From positions 62,001 to 126,000 of the forward strand of contig DATAWP010000025.1 of NCBI GenBank assembly GCA_036267155.1: DNA of 64,000 bases, read 5' to 3'. Of this stretch, positions 29,049 through 37,331 are shown piece by piece; the first letter of the stretch is position 1; each line of letters starts with the position of its first letter. The stretch is from PALSA-1353 sp036267155. Its GTDB lineage: Bacteria > Planctomycetota > Phycisphaerae > Tepidisphaerales > Tepidisphaeraceae. A program made the translations under genes and the position numbers. A model generated the notes under the pieces. The model was not told the DNA's origin, did not search any database, and was given only the letters and a program-made list of their open reading frames with translations.

Positions 29049-30355
29049 TTCGCTGTTTTGTCGAGATTTTCTATTAGCAGATGAATCTCCTCATTCGTCA
29101 CGCTCAGCGACGGCCGCAGCCGGATACTGTTGGTGCCGGCGCCGAGCAGGAGCAGCGATTCGTCGTTCAATGCGGCATCCAGGAATGCGGATTTGGTCGT
29201 CGGCGGGTGCAGGCTGAAGCCTTGGTACAGGCCGATGCCGCGAGGGTTGTGAATCACGTTCGGATGTTTTGCGGCGAGAGTTTCGAGGCCGGCGCGGAGG
29301 CGGGCGGATTTTTCGGGGACTTGTTCGATCAATTTCTCGCGGCGGACGATTTTCATCTCCTGGACGAATCGGACCATGTCGGCGAGATGACCGCCCCAGG
29401 TGCTGTCGAGCACGCCGTGGTCGTCCATGGGATAAAGCATGTAGACCACGCCGGCCCCCAGCTTTTTCGCGGAGGCGACGGCCTGCGGGGGATGGGGGAG
29501 ATTGAATTGGTCGATGGCCCAGAACGTGCCGGTCTGTCCGCCGGCGGTCTGCACTTCGTCGAAGCCGAGATTGGTGTCGGTGCGATGCGCTAGTTCGCTG
29601 AGTCGTTGGAAAAAGCTCGGCAGCGCGACGCGATGGCCGCCGGCGCCCTGCAACGGCTCGATGATGATGCCCGCCACCTCATCGGGGAAAAGAGCGATCA
29701 TTCGCTCGATGACGGCGAGGCTTTCATCGGCGGCGGCTTCGTTCTCGGAACTGGATCGCGACGAATCGATGTAGGGGAAGGGAACTTTGATGTTGCCGGA
29801 AATATAGCCGTGGAAATCCCTGGTGATGACCGGATCGTTGGTGAGCTGGGTGACGTTGAGCGCGAAAATGGTCCGGCCGTGGAAGGCCTGCTCGAAATAA
29901 ATGAATCGGCCGACCGACGCCTTTTTGCCGGCGCGCTGGAGCTTCTGATGATGGAGATTGATCAGGTACTTCATCATGTTCTCGACCGCCTCGGCGCCGG
30001 AGTTGAGGGTGTAAACCTCGAGGCGCGGGTTGCGCATGGATACCGGGGCCAACTCGTGCAGGAGACGGTAATAGTCCAGGCACTGCGGCGTGAGAAAATC
30101 GGGGTTGGCGGTCTTGTTGTTGGCGGCCAGGACGAGGTTGCGGAGATACTGAGGCTCGGCAAGGCCGGGATGATTGTGGGCGATCAGCTTGGAGCCGAAA
30201 TATCCGGCCCAATCGAAAATTTCCCGGCCTTCCAGCGTCACCAGCCAGGATCCGTGGCATTTCTCCAAATCGAGAACGAACGGATATGGCTCGGCGATCA
30301 CATAGCGCGACAGTTCGTCGAGCATTTGCGAACTACGGGAAATATCTTGAGGCAT
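29000..30355 (-). CDS. lat: L-lysine 6-aminotransferase (class III, PLP)
   Basis: 451 residues. A class III aminotransferase with the PLP lysine in AVASAKKLGAG, cofactor Asp in LGFDEVQTAGGQTG, and segments (NNKTANPDFLT, DSTWGGHLADMVRF) typical of lysine epsilon-aminotransferase. It converts lysine and 2-oxoglutarate to 2-aminoadipate 6-semialdehyde and glutamate. I use the ATG at 30355; an upstream frame to 30439 is read from repeat sequence. The C-terminal tail (KKFESRNSNDESNPNG) comes from the heptamer repeat and is likely not part of the ancestral protein. No beta-lactam or pipecolate genes are near. Confidence 0.88.
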   Translation of the reverse strand: MPQDISRSSQMLDELSRYVIAEPYPFVLDLEKCHGSWLVTLEGREIFDWAGYFGSKLIAHNHPGLAEPQYLRNLVLAANNKTANPDFLTPQCLDYYRLLHELAPVSMRNPRLEVYTLNSGAEAVENMMKYLINLHHQKLQRAGKKASVGRFIYFEQAFHGRTIFALNVTQLTNDPVITRDFHGYISGNIKVPFPYIDSSRSSSENEAAADESLAVIERMIALFPDEVAGIIIEPLQGAGGHRVALPSFFQRLSELAHRTDTNLGFDEVQTAGGQTGTFWAIDQFNLPHPPQAVASAKKLGAGVVYMLYPMDDHGVLDSTWGGHLADMVRFVQEMKIVRREKLIEQVPEKSARLRAGLETLAAKHPNVIHNPRGIGLYQGFSLHPPTTKSAFLDAALNDESLLLLGAGTNSIRLRPSLSVTNEEIHLLIENLDKTAKKFESRNSNDESNPNG

Positions 30356-30380
30356 TGGGGAATAGTAACAAAATAATCTC

Positions 30381-30482
30381 CCTCGGAGGCGCAGAGGCGC
30401 AGAGGAATTCAGAATAAAGAGCATATTCCAATGCGGCATTTGGATCGCAATTTCTCTGCGCCTTTGCGCTTGCGCGTGAGAT
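30381..30482. repeat. Inverted repeat of GGCGCAGA units
   Basis: GAGGCGCAGAGGCGCAGAGG at 30386-30405 is complementary in order to the CTCTGCGCC-TTTGCGC segment at 30454-30470. Located between two minus-strand genes. Confidence 0.65.
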
Positions 30483-30495
30483 GATTTCCCAAACG

Positions 30496-31461
30496 TCAGA
30501 TGATGCGGTTGAGCAGGGGTTGAGCGGAGGTGAAGAGCTGGAGGTTCTGTAGGAAATGGTTGACGCCACGGTCGGATTCGTCAAAGTGTCCGCCGCCCGT
30601 GTGGGGAGTGATGAAACAATTCGGCGTTCGCCAAAGCGGATGATCGGGCGGAAGCGGCTCGGGGTCGGTGACGTCGAGATATGCGGCGGCGAGATCGCCC
30701 GCGTGGAGCGATTTCATCAGGGCATCCTGATCGACCGTGGCTCCGCGGCCGATGTTGTAGAAGATCGCGCCGCGCTTCATGGCGGTGAAACGTGCGGAGT
30801 TCATAAAGTGCTTCGTGGCGGAATTGTCCGGGAGAATGTTTACCACGTGATCGGCGGGGGGGAGAAGTTTCTCCAATTCGGGCACGGGATGAACGGGAAT
30901 GGGTTCGTTTCCCCGCGGCTTTTGGCGAACGCCGACCACGTTGACGCGAAGAGGCTGGAGCAATTCCGCGAGCCGGCGGGCGATGGCGCCGAAGCCGAGA
31001 AGCAGAACCGATTGTCCGATGAGGAGGCGGCACTTGGGACGAAGTTCGCCGACGGGCCATGCGCGCGGGCCGAATTGGTCGGCCAATGATGCGGGAAGCG
31101 CCCGCGCCTGTGCCAGCATGAACGCCAGGACGTGTTCCGCACAAGGTTCGTCAAAGACGCAGGAGCTGTTGGTAAGGATAGCGCCGCGGCGGCGCAAGAC
31201 GTCGCGGATGTCGGGGCGGTCGTAGGGGGTGTAGCCGGCGCTGCTGAGGTGAATCCAGCGGAGGCGGGGAAGGTTCAGCAATTGATCCGGATCGGGTTGG
31301 CCATAGGCGATGTCGGCCTCCGCCAGCAGGGGATCGGACCCGCCGGCGGCGAGCTTGCCAGTGGGTTGCGGGCTGAGCAGAAGACGATGGGAAGAAACAC
31401 CCGCGGCGAGCCGGGCGCTGGCGGCCTCGGGGAGGCGGGTGTTGGACCAAATAGTTAGCAT
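30496..31461 (-). CDS. D-2-hydroxyacid dehydrogenase (NAD-dependent)
   Basis: 321 residues. The Rossmann motif is LLGFGAIARRLAELL; the catalytic arginine region reads NIGRGATVDQDAL; the acidic residue lies in VTDPEPLPPDHPLW and the catalytic His in FITPHTGGG. It reduces 2-oxo acids to D-2-hydroxyacids, or the reverse. The exact substrate (glycerate, phosphoglycerate or other) is not evident. Confidence 0.9.
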   Translation of the reverse strand: MLTIWSNTRLPEAASARLAAGVSSHRLLLSPQPTGKLAAGGSDPLLAEADIAYGQPDPDQLLNLPRLRWIHLSSAGYTPYDRPDIRDVLRRRGAILTNSSCVFDEPCAEHVLAFMLAQARALPASLADQFGPRAWPVGELRPKCRLLIGQSVLLLGFGAIARRLAELLQPLRVNVVGVRQKPRGNEPIPVHPVPELEKLLPPADHVVNILPDNSATKHFMNSARFTAMKRGAIFYNIGRGATVDQDALMKSLHAGDLAAAYLDVTDPEPLPPDHPLWRTPNCFITPHTGGGHFDESDRGVNHFLQNLQLFTSAQPLLNRII

Positions 31462-31473
31462 GAGAGGCAGGAT

Positions 31474-31585
31474 AACGGGGAAAATCCGAAATCGGAAAGA
31501 GTGCAGGCAGCAAGTTCCAAGTACAAGTTGGATTGCTTGCTTGCCACTTGCACTTGGTATTTGCCAGTTGCGCCGATTTCCCGTT
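31474..31585. repeat. Compound inverted repeat (CAAGTTC units inside GGGAAAATCCG arms)
   Basis: An outer pair (ACGGGGAAAATCCGAAATCGG versus CCGATTTCCCGT, partly matched) encloses an inner pair of heptamer arms: CAAGTTC-CAAGTAC-AAGTTGG on the left and CCACTTGCACTTGG...CCAGTTG on the right. Unlike most others, it lies between divergent genes, so it is not simply a terminator. Confidence 0.65.
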
Positions 31586-31605
31586 TTTTGTCTCCATCCG
31601 CATCA

Positions 31606-31633
31606 TTGACATTGGTTTGGGGCGATTTATACT
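31606..31633 (+). promoter_or_regulatory. Sigma70-type promoter of tRNA-Thr/tuf
   Basis: TTGACA at 31606-31611, 16-bp spacer, TATACT at 31628-31633. A GC-rich hairpin (CGGCGGC-GCT-GCCGCCG, 31691-31707) follows in the leader before tRNA-Thr. No other strong promoter lies between here and tuf. Confidence 0.75.
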
Positions 31634-31740
31634 CTGGCCCCTTCCGAGCTTCCGGTACGCGCGGAGAGGGCGTTTTTTTTCGGAAGCAATCGGCGGCGCT
31701 GCCGCCGCGGAGGCTTTGCTTGCCGCAGTCGGCAAAAAGC

Positions 31741-31812
31741 GCTGGCATAGCTCAGCGGCAGAGCGCCACCTTGGTAAGGTGGAGGTCCTGGGTTCAATCC
31801 CCAGTGCCAGCT
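31741..31812 (+). tRNA. tRNA-Thr (GGU)
   Basis: A 72-nt cloverleaf: acceptor GCTGGCA/TGCCAGC with discriminator T, anticodon loop TTGGTAA (anticodon GGT) on stem CCACC/GGTGG, and a T-arm with GGTTCAATCC. CCA not encoded. The position just upstream of tuf is a classic bacterial arrangement. Confidence 0.96.
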
Positions 31813-31888
31813 TTATCGTAAAGAGTCTGTATAAAGAGTTCGGTCATTAGAGATTTTCGTAGCACAAACTGATCTGGAGGTAACGGAC

Positions 31889-33085
31889 ATGGCCAAGGGT
31901 GTATTCGAGCGAAAAAAGCCGCACGTCAACGTGGGGACGATTGGTCATATCGACCACGGCAAGACGACCCTCACGGCGGCGCTGAGCGCGCGGGCTTCGG
32001 CGAAGTACGGGACGGATGCCAAGGATTACAAGTCGATCGCCAAGGGCGGAACCGAACGCGATGCGACCAAGACCGTCACGATTTCCGCGGCCCACGTGGA
32101 ATATGAATCAGACAAGCGGCACTACGCTCACGTGGACTGTCCGGGTCACGCGGACTACATCAAGAATATGATCACCGGCGCGGCGCAGATGGATGGCGCG
32201 ATTCTCGTCGTCTCCGCCGCCGACGGACCGATGCCCCAGACGCGCGAACATATTCTGCTTGCCAGACAGGTCGGCGTGCCGAAGATCGTTGTCTTCCTGA
32301 ACAAGATCGATCTCGTGGACGATCCCGAACTGCTGGAACTCGTGGACATGGAAATCCGCGAACTGCTGACCAAGTACGGTTTCCCCGGCGACGACACGCC
32401 GATGATCCGAGGCAATTCGCTGCTGGCGTATCAGAATCCCAAGGACGACAAAGCCTGCAAGCCGATCGACGATCTGGTCAAGGCGCTGGACGATTACATT
32501 CCGATCCCGCAGCGCGAGATCGACAAACCGTTCCTGATGCCGATCGAAGACGTGTTCAGCATCAAGGGCCGCGGCACGGTCGGCACGGGGCGTATCGAAC
32601 GCGGGCGGATCAAGGTCGGTGACGCGATCGAGATCGTGGGACTGAAGCCGAATAAGAACTCGGTGGTGACGGGCGTGGAGGCGTTCAACAAGACGCTGGA
32701 CGAAGGTCAGGCCGGTGAGAACGTCGGCGTTCTTTTGCGCGGCGTTGAAAAGGAAGAGCTGGAGCGCGGGCAGGTGTTGGCCGCGCCCAAGAGCATCACG
32801 CCGCACACGAAATTCGAGGCGGAAGTTTACATTCTGACGAAGGAAGAGGGCGGCCGGCATACTCCGTTCTTCAACGGCTATCGGCCGCAGTTTTACTTCC
32901 GGACGACGGACGTAACCGGCGCGGCCAAGCTGCTGGGCGGAGCCGAGATGGTGATGCCCGGCGACAACGTGACGATGGAAGTGGAACTGGGCGCCCCGAT
33001 CGCGATGGAAGAGAAGCTGCGCTTCGCCGTTCGCGAAGGCGGCAAGACGGTCGGCTCCGGCGTCGTGACGAAGATTTTGGCGTAG
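31889..33085 (+). CDS. tuf: Elongation factor Tu
   Basis: 398 residues. GTPase motifs GHIDHGKTT (G1), DCPGHADYIKNM (G3) and NKIDLVDD (G4) are intact; domains 2 and 3 are full length and end GGKTVGSGVVTKIL. The switch I segment reads GGTERDATKTVTISAAHVEY instead of the usual EEKARGITINTSHVEY, a change I remember from planctomycete EF-Tu. EF-Tu delivers aminoacyl-tRNA to the ribosome. Good ribosome site GGAGGTAAC before the ATG. Confidence 0.98.
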   Translation: MAKGVFERKKPHVNVGTIGHIDHGKTTLTAALSARASAKYGTDAKDYKSIAKGGTERDATKTVTISAAHVEYESDKRHYAHVDCPGHADYIKNMITGAAQMDGAILVVSAADGPMPQTREHILLARQVGVPKIVVFLNKIDLVDDPELLELVDMEIRELLTKYGFPGDDTPMIRGNSLLAYQNPKDDKACKPIDDLVKALDDYIPIPQREIDKPFLMPIEDVFSIKGRGTVGTGRIERGRIKVGDAIEIVGLKPNKNSVVTGVEAFNKTLDEGQAGENVGVLLRGVEKEELERGQVLAAPKSITPHTKFEAEVYILTKEEGGRHTPFFNGYRPQFYFRTTDVTGAAKLLGGAEMVMPGDNVTMEVELGAPIAMEEKLRFAVREGGKTVGSGVVTKILA

Positions 33086-33185
33086 CCAAAGAGCGCGTCG
33101 AAGTTGACGCGATTGAAATGGTTGAACAAGGCAGGAGCCAGTGGATTGCCTCCGCTGGCTTCTGATTTCTTGGAAGTGAGCAGTC

Positions 33186-33350
33186 ATGGCCAAAGAAAAC
33201 CGCGAAATGGTTTGGCTTCAGTGCACGGAGACGGGCGACCTGAACTACCGCACGGAATTGAAGGTGGTGGGCGGCGCGCCCAAGATTGAGCTGAAAAAAT
33301 ATTGTCCCCGTTTGCGAAAGCATACGCTGCATAAGATCAAGAGGAAGTAA
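33186..33350 (+). CDS. rpmG: 50S ribosomal protein L33
   Basis: 54 residues, ATG at 33186 to TAA at 33348-33350. It has the L33 pattern (VWLQCTETGDLNY, KKYCPRLRKHTLHKIKRK). Only two cysteines are present rather than the four of the zinc-binding form, so it is a C-minus-like L33. Sits between tuf and tRNA-Trp as in many bacteria. Confidence 0.96.
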   Translation: MAKENREMVWLQCTETGDLNYRTELKVVGGAPKIELKKYCPRLRKHTLHKIKRK

Positions 33351-33433
33351 CGAGTGGTTAGTGGCTGGTGGTTAGTGTTTGGTGGTGAGCGGCTGGTGAG
33401 GTTTTTACTAACCACTACCCACTTACCACTAAT
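33351..33433. repeat. Degenerate inverted repeat of GTGGTTA heptamers
   Basis: GAGTGGTTAGTGGCTGGTGG on the left and ACTAACCACTACCCACTTACC on the right (one base longer in part), with TTTTTACT between. Same heptamer family as the repeat at 23574-23656 but more decayed. Located between rpmG and tRNA-Trp. Confidence 0.7.
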
Positions 33434-33435
33434 TT

Positions 33436-33508
33436 ACGCCAGTAGCTCAATTGGCAGAGCAGCCGTCTCCAAAGCGGCAGGTTGGGGGTTCGATTCCCTC
33501 CTGGCGTG
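33436..33508 (+). tRNA. tRNA-Trp (CCA)
   Basis: A 73-nt cloverleaf: acceptor ACGCCAG/CTGGCGT with discriminator G, anticodon loop CTCCAAA (anticodon CCA) on stem GCCGT/GCGGC, and T-loop TTCGATT. CCA tail not encoded. secE begins seven bases later. Confidence 0.97.
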
Positions 33509-33514
33509 TGAAAT

Positions 33515-34117
33515 ATGGAATCGACCAAGATAAAACCAGAGGCGAGGGACGTGATGACGGGCGATCAGCCTGGAAATTCCGAGGAGCCGCAGGAACCGTC
33601 ACGTCCATCGCACAATGCCCCGAAACCGGGTTCGCCGCAGTCTGCGCCCGGGGCCAAATCCGGGTACTTTCACATTTATAAGAAGGGTCAGGGATATTGG
33701 ACCCGAATGGGCACGGTGTTCGGAGTTTCTTTGATCGGATTGCTCGCGGCGAATTTCCTGTATTCGCAAGCCGACGGCCTCTCAACCGGAGCGAACGTAA
33801 GCAAGTTTCTCTCCCGGGTTCATTTGCAGGAGCCCCGTGGGCCATATTTGGTCGTGGTGATCTTCGCCCTCGTGTATGCGGCCATCTGCTATCACCTGAT
33901 GAATAAGCCGATGAACGTCGATTTTCTCATCGCCACCGACAGCGAGATGAAGAAGGTGAACTGGACGACCAAGAAGGAGCTGATAGGGTCCACGAAGGTT
34001 GTGATCGGTTTCATGTTCGTGATCGCGATTTTGCTGTTCTTCTACGACCTATTTTTCCAGATGTTATTTTATCTTTTTGGAGTGCTGAAAACCCCGCCGT
34101 TTTTCCTGGGACATTGA
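33515..34117 (+). CDS. secE: Preprotein translocase subunit SecE (extended)
   Basis: 200 residues, longer than typical SecE (60-127). A hydrophilic Pro/Ser-rich N-terminus (about 1-50) and two additional membrane helices (about 67-85 and 108-127) precede the conserved SecE core: EMKKVNWTTKKELIGSTKVVIGF and the final helix. SecE clamps SecY in the Sec translocon. Gene order tRNA-Trp-secE-nusG supports the call. Confidence 0.93.
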   Translation: MESTKIKPEARDVMTGDQPGNSEEPQEPSRPSHNAPKPGSPQSAPGAKSGYFHIYKKGQGYWTRMGTVFGVSLIGLLAANFLYSQADGLSTGANVSKFLSRVHLQEPRGPYLVVVIFALVYAAICYHLMNKPMNVDFLIATDSEMKKVNWTTKKELIGSTKVVIGFMFVIAILLFFYDLFFQMLFYLFGVLKTPPFFLGH

Positions 34118-34135
34118 AAGCTTGGGTGCGCGCTT

Positions 34136-34681
34136 ATGCAATTTTTCGTCTTGAGAGTAGCGAGCAATAAGGAAGACCGCGTGCGCGAAGCACTTGCGCG
34201 CAAGGTGAAGATCGAAGCCCTGGAATCGCAGGTGAACCGGATCCTCGTTCCCGTCGAAAAAGTGCGGCAGATCAAGGACGGCAAGCGGCGCGACACGGAC
34301 CGCAAGCTTTATCCCGGTTATGTTTTCATCGAACTGGAATTGGATAAGAATGGGATGATTCCCGAAAAAGTCTGGTTCATGATCAAGGAGACGGATGGGG
34401 TCGGCGACTTCATCGGCTCCAACGGCAAGCCGACGCCCATGAGCCCCAAAGACCAGGCGAAAATGCTGGAAGAGGCCGAGCGGCCCGACGACAGCGGGCC
34501 CACGATTCAGACGGCTTACAAGCGCGGCGATCGGATCAAGGTCACGGAAGGGCCGTTCGTGAACTTCGAAGGCGATGTCGATGAGATCATCGCCGACAAG
34601 GGAATGGTGCGGATCATCGCGACGATTTTCGGGCGGCCGACGCCGCTGGAACTGGAATATTGGCAGATTGAGAAGATTTGA
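34136..34681 (+). CDS. nusG: Transcription termination/antitermination protein NusG
   Basis: 181 residues. An NGN domain (QFFVLRVASNKEDRVREAL, LYPGYVFIELELD) and a C-terminal KOW domain (YKRGDRIKVTEGPFVNFEGDVDEI) are complete. It binds RNA polymerase and couples it to the ribosome or Rho. Located 18 bases after secE. Confidence 0.96.
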   Translation: MQFFVLRVASNKEDRVREALARKVKIEALESQVNRILVPVEKVRQIKDGKRRDTDRKLYPGYVFIELELDKNGMIPEKVWFMIKETDGVGDFIGSNGKPTPMSPKDQAKMLEEAERPDDSGPTIQTAYKRGDRIKVTEGPFVNFEGDVDEIIADKGMVRIIATIFGRPTPLELEYWQIEKI

Positions 34682-34700
34682 TTGAACGGGAGTAACGGCA

Positions 34701-35129
34701 ATGGCGAAAAAAATCATAACGGTGCAGTTCAAGCTTCAGGCCCCCGGCGGAACGGCCACGCCCGCGCCGCCGATCGGCCCGGCGCTCGGCCAGCACGGAG
34801 TGAACCCCGGCCAGTTCATCCAGCGCTTCAACGCGATGTCCGCCCACATGAAGGGGAAGGTCATCGGCTGCCTGGTGACGGTATACAAGGACCGGACGTT
34901 CGACATCGAGCTGAAGAGCCCGCCCGCCAGCGTGCTGCTTAAGGATGCGGTCAAAGCCGAGAAGGGCAGCGGCGAGCCGAACAAGAATAAGATCGGCAAA
35001 GTTACGATGGCCCAGTGCAAAGCGATCGCCAAGGAGAAAATCAAGGATTTGAACGCGTTCGACGAGGACCACGCCGCGCGGATCATCGCCGGCACGGCCC
35101 GCAGCATGGGAATCACGGTAGAAGGATAG
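34701..35129 (+). CDS. rplK: 50S ribosomal protein L11
   Basis: 142 residues. N-terminal [25 protein letters not shown] and C-terminal [14 protein letters not shown] are diagnostic for L11, which forms the GTPase-associated stalk base. The GGGAGTAAC ribosome site precedes the ATG. Confidence 0.97.
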
Positions 35130-35143
35130 AATGACACGTTGAT

Positions 35144-35416
35144 ATGAGCCCGGAACGCATCAAACAGCTTCTCGATACCAAGCCATTTGCACCTTTTACC
35201 ATTCACACTGGCGATGGCAGTTCAGTTGATGTATTATCCCGCGAATTCGCGTGGCTGAGACCCGGAAATAGAACGCTGATCGTATCGGTGCCTATGTCTG
35301 AGCATGCGAAGGACGAAGGCGAGTTTCGAGACCACAATATTGATGTGTTCTTGATCACCAAGGTCACGGTGCCGCCGAAGCGCAGGAGCCGAAACGGCCG
35401 GAAGCGCGGCGGCTGA
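35144..35416 (+). CDS. Small PFxPFxI-family hypothetical protein
   Basis: 90 residues, inserted between rplK and rplA with short spacers (14 and 66 bases), so probably cotranscribed. It shows TKPFAPFTIHTGDGSSVDVLS followed by a beta-rich segment and a basic tail (RRSRNGRKRGG). It is similar to the 78-residue protein encoded between rpoB and rpoC, sharing PFxPFxI and a following glycine. Comparable small proteins are numerous in planctomycetes as I recall; no function is known to me. Base composition is AT-richer than the ribosomal genes. Confidence 0.75.
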   Translation: MSPERIKQLLDTKPFAPFTIHTGDGSSVDVLSREFAWLRPGNRTLIVSVPMSEHAKDEGEFRDHNIDVFLITKVTVPPKRRSRNGRKRGG

Positions 35417-35482
35417 ATGCTATTTCATGGCCTCACCACGGGCCGGAACAGTGGGAGCTTCAGATAAGGAGCGAAAGCATAC

Positions 35483-36178
35483 ATGCCCGTCATTGTCACC
35501 CGATCCAAACGATATAAAGAGGCCGCCAAGACTGCGACGGCCGATGCCGTTTCCGTTGAGAAGGCGGTGGAAATCGTCAAATCATTTCCGCCGACGAAGT
35601 TCGATCAATCGGTCGAGCTGATTTTTTCGCTCGGAATCGACGCCAAGCAGGCGGATCAGACGATCCGCGGGTCGCTGTCGCTTCCGCATGGTGTCGGCAA
35701 GACCAAGCGCGTCGTGGCGTTCTGCCCGGAACATCTCGTCGCCCAGGCCACGGCGGCCGGCGCGGTGCGCGCGGGCGGGCAGGAATTGGTCGTGGCCATC
35801 GATAAGGAAAATTTCACCGATTTCGACGTGGCCGTGGCGACGCCGGACATGATGCGTTTCGTCGGCCGGCTCGGCAAGGTGCTCGGCCCCAAGGGGCTGA
35901 TGCCTTCGCCCAAGGCCGGAACCGTCACGGCGGACGTGGCGGCGGCGGTGCGGGAGTATGCCGCGGGAAAAATCGAATTCCGCAACGATACCGGCGGCAA
36001 TGTTCACACCGTCGTCGGGAAAGTGAGCTTCGAGCCGCAGAAATTGGCGGACAATATTCACGCGATGATGCACCAGATTCGCCGCCTCAAGCCGCAAACG
36101 AGCAAAGGGGCGTTCATCAAGAAAATCGTTCTCAAGGGTTCGATGACCCCGGCAGTGATGTTGAAGGTGGAATCATGA
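35483..36178 (+). CDS. rplA: 50S ribosomal protein L1
   Basis: 231 residues with signatures RGSLSLPHGVGKTKRVVAF and GKVLGPKGLMPSPKAGTVT. L1 binds 23S rRNA at the E-site stalk and often represses its own operon. AAGGAGCG precedes the ATG; the stop overlaps rplJ (ATGA). Confidence 0.97.
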   Translation: MPVIVTRSKRYKEAAKTATADAVSVEKAVEIVKSFPPTKFDQSVELIFSLGIDAKQADQTIRGSLSLPHGVGKTKRVVAFCPEHLVAQATAAGAVRAGGQELVVAIDKENFTDFDVAVATPDMMRFVGRLGKVLGPKGLMPSPKAGTVTADVAAAVREYAAGKIEFRNDTGGNVHTVVGKVSFEPQKLADNIHAMMHQIRRLKPQTSKGAFIKKIVLKGSMTPAVMLKVES

Positions 36179-36729
36179 GCAAAAAAGTCAAAAGCCTGAT
36201 CGAAAAAGAGCTGACAACGAAATTCAGTCCGCTGGATGGCGTGGCGGTCATCAGCCCCAAGGGCATCGACGGGACGAAGAACAATCTGCTTCGCCGCCGG
36301 CTCGGCGCCAAAGGCGTGAAGATGACCGTCGTGAAGAACACCCTGGCGAAACGGGCGGCCAGCACGACGAAGCTCAAGGGCTTCGAGGTGCTGCTGGACG
36401 GCTCCAGCGCGGTCGTCTACGGAAAGTCGAGCATCGCCGAAATAGCCAGGATGCTGATGGCGGAGAAGAAGACCGACGAGAAGCTGGAGCTTCGCGGCGT
36501 CTTCTTCGATGGCGAAGTGTATCCCGGCGAGAAGGGCGTCGAGCAGGTCAGCAAGTTGCCGACGCGCGAGGAGGCCATCGCGAATATCGTGGCGGCCGTG
36601 CTCGGTCCGGGACGGAAGCTGGCCGGCGCGATCAAGGGACCGGGCGGCAAGCTCGCGGGAATTCTCAAAGCGATCGAAGAAAAAGCGAAAGAGAAAGATC
36701 AACCGGCCCCCGCAGCGGCGGCTGGGTGA
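36175..36729 (+). CDS. rplJ: 50S ribosomal protein L10
   Basis: 184 residues. RLGAKGVKMTVVKNTLAKRA is the conserved rRNA-binding part; the C-terminal helix binds L7/L12 dimers. Translationally coupled to rplA by ATGA. Confidence 0.95.
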   Translation: MSKKVKSLIEKELTTKFSPLDGVAVISPKGIDGTKNNLLRRRLGAKGVKMTVVKNTLAKRAASTTKLKGFEVLLDGSSAVVYGKSSIAEIARMLMAEKKTDEKLELRGVFFDGEVYPGEKGVEQVSKLPTREEAIANIVAAVLGPGRKLAGAIKGPGGKLAGILKAIEEKAKEKDQPAPAAAAG

Positions 36730-36774
36730 AATGCAACAGCGTCCGACGGTACTTGATGTCCTTCACGGGTTAAA

Positions 36775-36793
36775 CCGCTTCATGGTGAAGCGG
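36775..36793 (+). promoter_or_regulatory. Hairpin in the rplJ-rplL spacer
   Basis: CCGCTTCA-TGG-TGAAGCGG is a perfect 8-bp stem with a 3-base loop in the 125-base spacer between rplJ and rplL. A second weak stem (GGCC/GGCC, 36828-36842) lies just before the rplL ribosome site. They may set the higher expression of L7/L12 or be a processing site. Confidence 0.5.
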
Positions 36794-36854
36794 GCGTCGA
36801 GTGCGGGATGCGAATCGACACGGTAAGGCCACGTTACGGCCTGGAGATTCAGTC

Positions 36855-37253
<399 letters not shown>

Positions 37254-37286
37254 CACCGCTCAGAGGCCGCCCAATTGAGATTACCT

Positions 37287-37319
37287 GGAGCACCGGATGT
37301 ACATCCGGTGCTTCTTTTA
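37287..37319 (+). terminator. Rho-independent terminator after rplL
   Basis: AGCACCGGATGT directly followed by its reverse complement (37289-37312), then TTCTTTT. A perfect 12-bp palindrome with a T-rich tail; being a palindrome it may also serve the convergent gene. It isolates rplJL from rpoBC. Confidence 0.85.
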
Positions 37320-37331
37320 TGGAGTTTGCGG

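Noticed and set aside
30356..30439. Upstream extension of the lysine aminotransferase
   Set aside because: The extra residues are encoded by the neighbouring inverted repeat and are not found in the family as I know it.
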